A DNA stretch of 8,843 bases from JBDRGX01 sp043817485 [NCBI: bacterium] (GTDB lineage Bacteria; JBDRGX01), in NCBI GenBank assembly GCA_043817485.1, contig JBDRGX010000064.1:1-8843 (forward strand), read 5' to 3'. The notes below the pieces were generated by a model that saw nothing but the letters and a program-made list of their open reading frames with translations, ran no database searches and had not been told where the DNA came from. Each line of letters opens with the position of its first letter. The first letter of the stretch is position 1. A program made the translations under genes and the position numbers. Positions 6,008 through 8,843 of the stretch are shown here, piece by piece.

Positions 6008-7726
6008 ATGTTTTGGTCAAAATCTTTAATCCCAAGTTTAAAAGAAGAGCCACAAGAAGCAGAAATAATTTCTCATAAACTAATGATTAGAGCTGGAATG
6101 TTGAGAAAATTAACTTCTGGAATTTATAATTTTCTTCCATTAGGATTGAAAGTTCTTCATAAAATAGCAAATATTGTTAGAGAAGAAATGGATAAATCTG
6201 GGGCTCAAGAATTATTATTAGCAACATTACAACCTCGTCAAATTTGGGATGAAACTGGTAGATGGTCAATATATGGGGATGAATTAGTAAGAATTGTAGA
6301 TAGGCATAAAAGAGATTTTTGTTTAGGGCCTACACATGAAGAAGTAATCACAGATTTAGTAAGAAAAGAAATAAGGTCTTATCGTCAATTACCTCAAACT
6401 TTTTATCAAATTCAAACTAAATTTAGAGATGAAATAAGACCACGATTTGGAATAATGAGATGTCGTGAATTTTCAATGAAAGATGCTTATAGTTTTGATT
6501 CTTCTTATGAAAATGCAGAAAAAACTTATTGGAAAATGATTGAAGTTTATAAAAATATATTTACTCGGTGTAATTTGAATTTTAAAGCAGTAGAAGCAGA
6601 TCCTGGACAAATAGGTGGAAATTTTTCTCATGAATTTATGGTAATAGCTAATGTCGGGGAAGAAAAAATTACATTTTGCAATAATTGTAATTATTCAGCA
6701 AATATAGAAAATGCAGAATGTTTTTTAAATAATGAAATTGAAAATAAAGAAGATTTCCCATTAGAAGAAATTTATACACCAAATAAAAAAACTGTTGAAG
6801 AAGTTGCATTTTTTTTAAATTGTTCTACACAAAATTTATTAAAAACTTTATTATATCAATATCAAGAAAAATATTATGCTGTGCTTATTCGAGGGGATAG
6901 AGAATTAAATGAAACAAAATTAAAAAAAGTATTAAATTTAAAAGAAATTACTTTAGTAGAATCAGAAAAAATACAAGAACTTACAAATTCTCCTTGTGGT
7001 TTTACTGGCCCAGTAAAATTAAAAGAAATTATTAAAGATATTATAATTGTTGGCGATCAAGAAATTAGTTTAATGAAAAATATGATAACTGGCGCTAATA
7101 AAATTGATACTCATTTTATAAATGTAAATGTAAATAGAGATTTTAATGTTGATATTTTAGCAAATATTAAAAAAGTTAAAAAAGGGGATTTGTGTATTAA
7201 TTGTCAACAAGAATTACAATTTGCTCAAGGAATAGAAGTAGGTCATACTTTTATGTTAGGTACAAAATATAGCCAAGCAATGAAAGCTTTTTTTCTTAAT
7301 GAAATTGGCGAAGAAAAACCAATTATTATGGGATGTTATGGTATTGGTATAGGAAGAACATTAGCTGCAAGTATTGAACAAAATCATGATGATTACGGAA
7401 TTATTTGGCCACTTGCATTAGCTCCTTATCAAGTTTTAATTCTTCCAGTAAATGTTCAAGAAACACAACAAATGGAATTAGCTTTAAAATTATATTACCA
7501 ATTTAAAGATGAATCAATTGAAGTACTATTAGATGATAGAGATATAAGAGGTGGTATTAAATTTAATGATGCAGATTTAATAGGGATTCCTTTTAGAATT
7601 ACTATTGGTTCAAAATCTTTAAAAGAAGGAAATGCAGAAATAAAAATTAGAAAAACAGGTGAAATTATAAAAGTAAAAATAGATGAAGTTAGACAAAAAA
7701 TAAAAGAATTAATTGAAAAAGGGTAA
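6008..7726 (+). CDS. proS: Prolyl-tRNA synthetase, bacterial type with editing insertion
   Basis: Charges tRNA-Pro with proline in the cytoplasm; the insertion domain removes mischarged alanine. At 572 residues it has the usual bacterial length. Class II motif 1 is RAGMLRKLTSGIYNFLPLG (28-46), the substrate loop GPTHEE is 107-112, motif 2 is TKFRDEIRPRFG (137-148) followed by REFSMKDAYSFD, and motif 3 is GCYGIGIGR (442-450). The editing (INS) domain spans about 228-395 and is bounded by two CxxC pairs, CNNC (224-227) and CINC (396-399), then GHTFMLGTKYS. The anticodon-binding domain (about 470-572) contains LLDDRDIRGGIKFNDADLIG. ATG at 6008 has AGGA at 5999-6002. It follows the DRTGG gene by 26 bases and precedes argB by five, so it probably shares the transcript that starts near 2753. 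No T-box or separate promoter fits in the 26-base gap. No truncation or frameshift is seen. Confidence 0.97.
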   Translation: MFWSKSLIPSLKEEPQEAEIISHKLMIRAGMLRKLTSGIYNFLPLGLKVLHKIANIVREEMDKSGAQELLLATLQPRQIWDETGRWSIYGDELVRIVDRHKRDFCLGPTHEEVITDLVRKEIRSYRQLPQTFYQIQTKFRDEIRPRFGIMRCREFSMKDAYSFDSSYENAEKTYWKMIEVYKNIFTRCNLNFKAVEADPGQIGGNFSHEFMVIANVGEEKITFCNNCNYSANIENAECFLNNEIENKEDFPLEEIYTPNKKTVEEVAFFLNCSTQNLLKTLLYQYQEKYYAVLIRGDRELNETKLKKVLNLKEITLVESEKIQELTNSPCGFTGPVKLKEIIKDIIIVGDQEISLMKNMITGANKIDTHFINVNVNRDFNVDILANIKKVKKGDLCINCQQELQFAQGIEVGHTFMLGTKYSQAMKAFFLNEIGEEKPIIMGCYGIGIGRTLAASIEQNHDDYGIIWPLALAPYQVLILPVNVQETQQMELALKLYYQFKDESIEVLLDDRDIRGGIKFNDADLIGIPFRITIGSKSLKEGNAEIKIRKTGEIIKVKIDEVRQKIKELIEKG

Positions 7727-7731
7727 AATAT

Positions 7732-8565
7732 ATGAAGGAAAAAATTAAACAACTTTTTAAAAACTCTCCTTATTTAAAAGAATTTTATCAAAAAATTATA
7801 ATTATTAAATGTGGCGGTTCTACCTTGATAGACAATCATTTAGAAGAAATGATGATAGAAGATATTGTTCATTTACGAAATGCTGGAATTTATCCTGTTT
7901 TAATTCATGGTGGAGGCAAACAAATTTCTGCTTTATTAGAACAAAAAAAAATAAAAACTGAATTTATACAAGGATTAAGAAAAACTACATTAGAAGTTTT
8001 AGAAATAGTTGAACAAGGATTAAAAGAAGTTAATTTAAAAATTGTTAGAATGATTGAAAAATTTGGAGGTAATCCAATTTCATCATTAGGAAAAGAAATA
8101 AATAAGGCAAAACAAAAATCTTTAGAATTAGGTTATGTTGGACAGATTTATGATATAGAAAAAAAAATTATTGAAAAATGGATAGAAAATTATATTCCAG
8201 TAATTTCTTGTTTAGCCAAAGATGAACTTGGAAATATTTATAATGTCAATGCTGATAGTGTAGCTTGTGCTTTTGCTTCTCATTTAAAAGTAGAAAAATT
8301 AATTTTTATTACTGATGTAAAAGGCGTAATGCAAGATTTCAAAAATGAAAATACTCTTTATTCTACACTTAATTTAAAACAAATAGATGACTTTGTAGAA
8401 AATGGAACTATAAAAGGTGGAATGTTAGCCAAAGTTTCTGCTTGTAAAGAAGCACTTAAATGTGGTGTTCATAAAGCTCATATTATTAGTGGCAAAATAG
8501 AAGATAGTTTAATATTAGAACTTTTAACCAATAAAGGAATAGGAACTGAAATTGTTCCTTTGTAA
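7732..8565 (+). CDS. argB: Acetylglutamate kinase
   Basis: Phosphorylates N-acetyl-L-glutamate, the second step of arginine (ornithine) synthesis, in the cytoplasm. The amino-acid kinase fold is shown by Lys26 in IIKCGG (24-29), HGGGKQI (59-65), GLR with Arg83 for acetylglutamate binding (81-83), NADS (173-176), FITDVKGVM and IKGGMLAK with Lys234 (227-234). All main catalytic and substrate residues (two Lys, Arg, Asn, Asp) are present. An N-terminal helix (PYLKEFYQK before the first strand) and the C-terminal GIGTEI resemble hexameric, arginine-inhibited kinases, so feedback by arginine is likely. Two loops differ from the usual form: HGGGK for HGGGP and GGMLAK for GGMxPK. ATG at 7732 follows the proS stop by five bases, with AAAGGG (7718-7723) as a modest ribosome binding site. 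No other arginine gene is visible. At 277 residues the length is normal. Confidence 0.9.
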   Translation: MKEKIKQLFKNSPYLKEFYQKIIIIKCGGSTLIDNHLEEMMIEDIVHLRNAGIYPVLIHGGGKQISALLEQKKIKTEFIQGLRKTTLEVLEIVEQGLKEVNLKIVRMIEKFGGNPISSLGKEINKAKQKSLELGYVGQIYDIEKKIIEKWIENYIPVISCLAKDELGNIYNVNADSVACAFASHLKVEKLIFITDVKGVMQDFKNENTLYSTLNLKQIDDFVENGTIKGGMLAKVSACKEALKCGVHKAHIISGKIEDSLILELLTNKGIGTEIVPL

Positions 8566-8574
8566 AAATTAAAA

Positions 8575-8843
8575 ATGCAGTTAAAACAACTTTTAGAAAA
8601 ATTAGAAGAATTAGTAAAAAATGGTGGAGTTAGTATAAAATATGAAAGAAAATATACTGGAAAAGGTGGTTTTTGTAAATATAATGAAAAACAAGTAATT
8701 ATTATCAATCCCTATTTATCTATTGAATCAAAAATAAATTTATTTATAAAAGAATTATCGAAAATAAAATTAGAAAATATTGTTATTCCATTAGAAATAA
8801 AAAAAATATTAGAAAAAGAAAAAAAATATATTAATAAAAAATT
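8575..8843 (+). CDS. Unrecognised small protein, 3' end outside the window
   Basis: An open frame from ATG at 8575 to the window edge, 89 codons so far, beginning MQLKQLLEKLEELVKNGG. I do not recognise it with certainty. It opens with a Leu/Glu/Lys amphipathic helix, then a short beta-like part (VSIKYERKYTGKGGFCKYN), a strand QVIIINPYLSIESKINLF, and a helix around ELSKIKLENIVIPLEIKKIL. The arrangement of a GGxC turn, an II-N strand and a PxEI(K) end recalls small conserved proteins of unknown function in deltaproteobacteria; that is a vague memory, not a match. It starts nine bases after argB, in the same frame as argB, and has no clear Shine-Dalgarno, so translation may depend on ribosomes finishing argB. 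Codon use is like its neighbours. No membrane segment or signal peptide is visible. Confidence 0.6.
   Translation, partial: MQLKQLLEKLEELVKNGGVSIKYERKYTGKGGFCKYNEKQVIIINPYLSIESKINLFIKELSKIKLENIVIPLEIKKILEKEKKYINKK

Noticed and set aside
7495-7752. Open frame of 85 codons on the - strand over the proS end
   Set aside because: It covers the conserved ProRS anticodon-binding domain and reads as hydrophobic Phe/Ile/Ser-rich sequence, as expected from the complement of Lys/Glu codons.
8478-8708. Open frame of 76 codons on the - strand over the argB end and the next gene
   Set aside because: It overlaps two + strand genes and shows only a composition-driven Phe/Ser/Ile-rich product.
1-8843. CRISPR array, tRNA, rRNA, insertion sequence or phage genes
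   Set aside because: No regularly spaced repeats, cloverleaf-like GC-containing segments, transposase or integrase motifs were seen; the non-coding spacers are short and almost pure AT.

Overview
This is an extremely AT-rich bacterial window (roughly one base in five is G or C in most coding stretches). All six complete or partial genes after the first one, and the first itself, lie on the + strand. Nearly every gene has a recognisable Shine-Dalgarno sequence, every visible stop is TAA, and three consecutive genes start with TTG or GTG. Bacterial-type ProRS with an editing insertion, a PcrA/UvrD helicase and an ADP-forming acyl-CoA synthetase paired with a DRTGG-domain protein point to a bacterium with acetate/acyl-CoA energy metabolism. 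An anaerobic, deltaproteobacteria-like lineage is my best guess, but this is weak; the phylum cannot be fixed from this window.

Layout. Bases 1-215 hold the C-terminal tail of a DNA methyltransferase (restriction-modification type) whose codon use differs from the rest. Bases 216-400 are non-coding and rich in AT inverted repeats. Bases 401-2557 encode a UvrD/PcrA-type helicase with a TTG start. Bases 2558-2814 are non-coding and contain a long inverted repeat (possible terminator) and a good sigma-70-type promoter (TTGATA, 18 bp, TATAAT). From that promoter runs a tight gene string to the window end: ADP-forming acetyl/acyl-CoA synthetase (2815-4914), BioD-like/DRTGG protein (4920-5981), prolyl-tRNA synthetase proS (6008-7726), acetylglutamate kinase argB (7732-8565), and an unrecognised small protein that runs off the end (8575-8843). 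Gaps in this string are 5, 26, 5 and 9 bases, so one transcript is likely.

How the genes work together. The acyl-CoA synthetase and the DRTGG protein form a recurring pair; the second looks like a nucleotide-binding regulatory or accessory partner, but its role is not established. ProS and ArgB are ordinary housekeeping functions carried on the same transcript. The most unusual signals are non-coding: five copies of AGAATAC, all in the two spacers flanking the helicase gene and none found elsewhere in the window, mostly arranged as inverted pairs; and the compositional break at the methyltransferase remnant. I see no CRISPR array, tRNA, rRNA, transposase or clearly new multi-gene system here.
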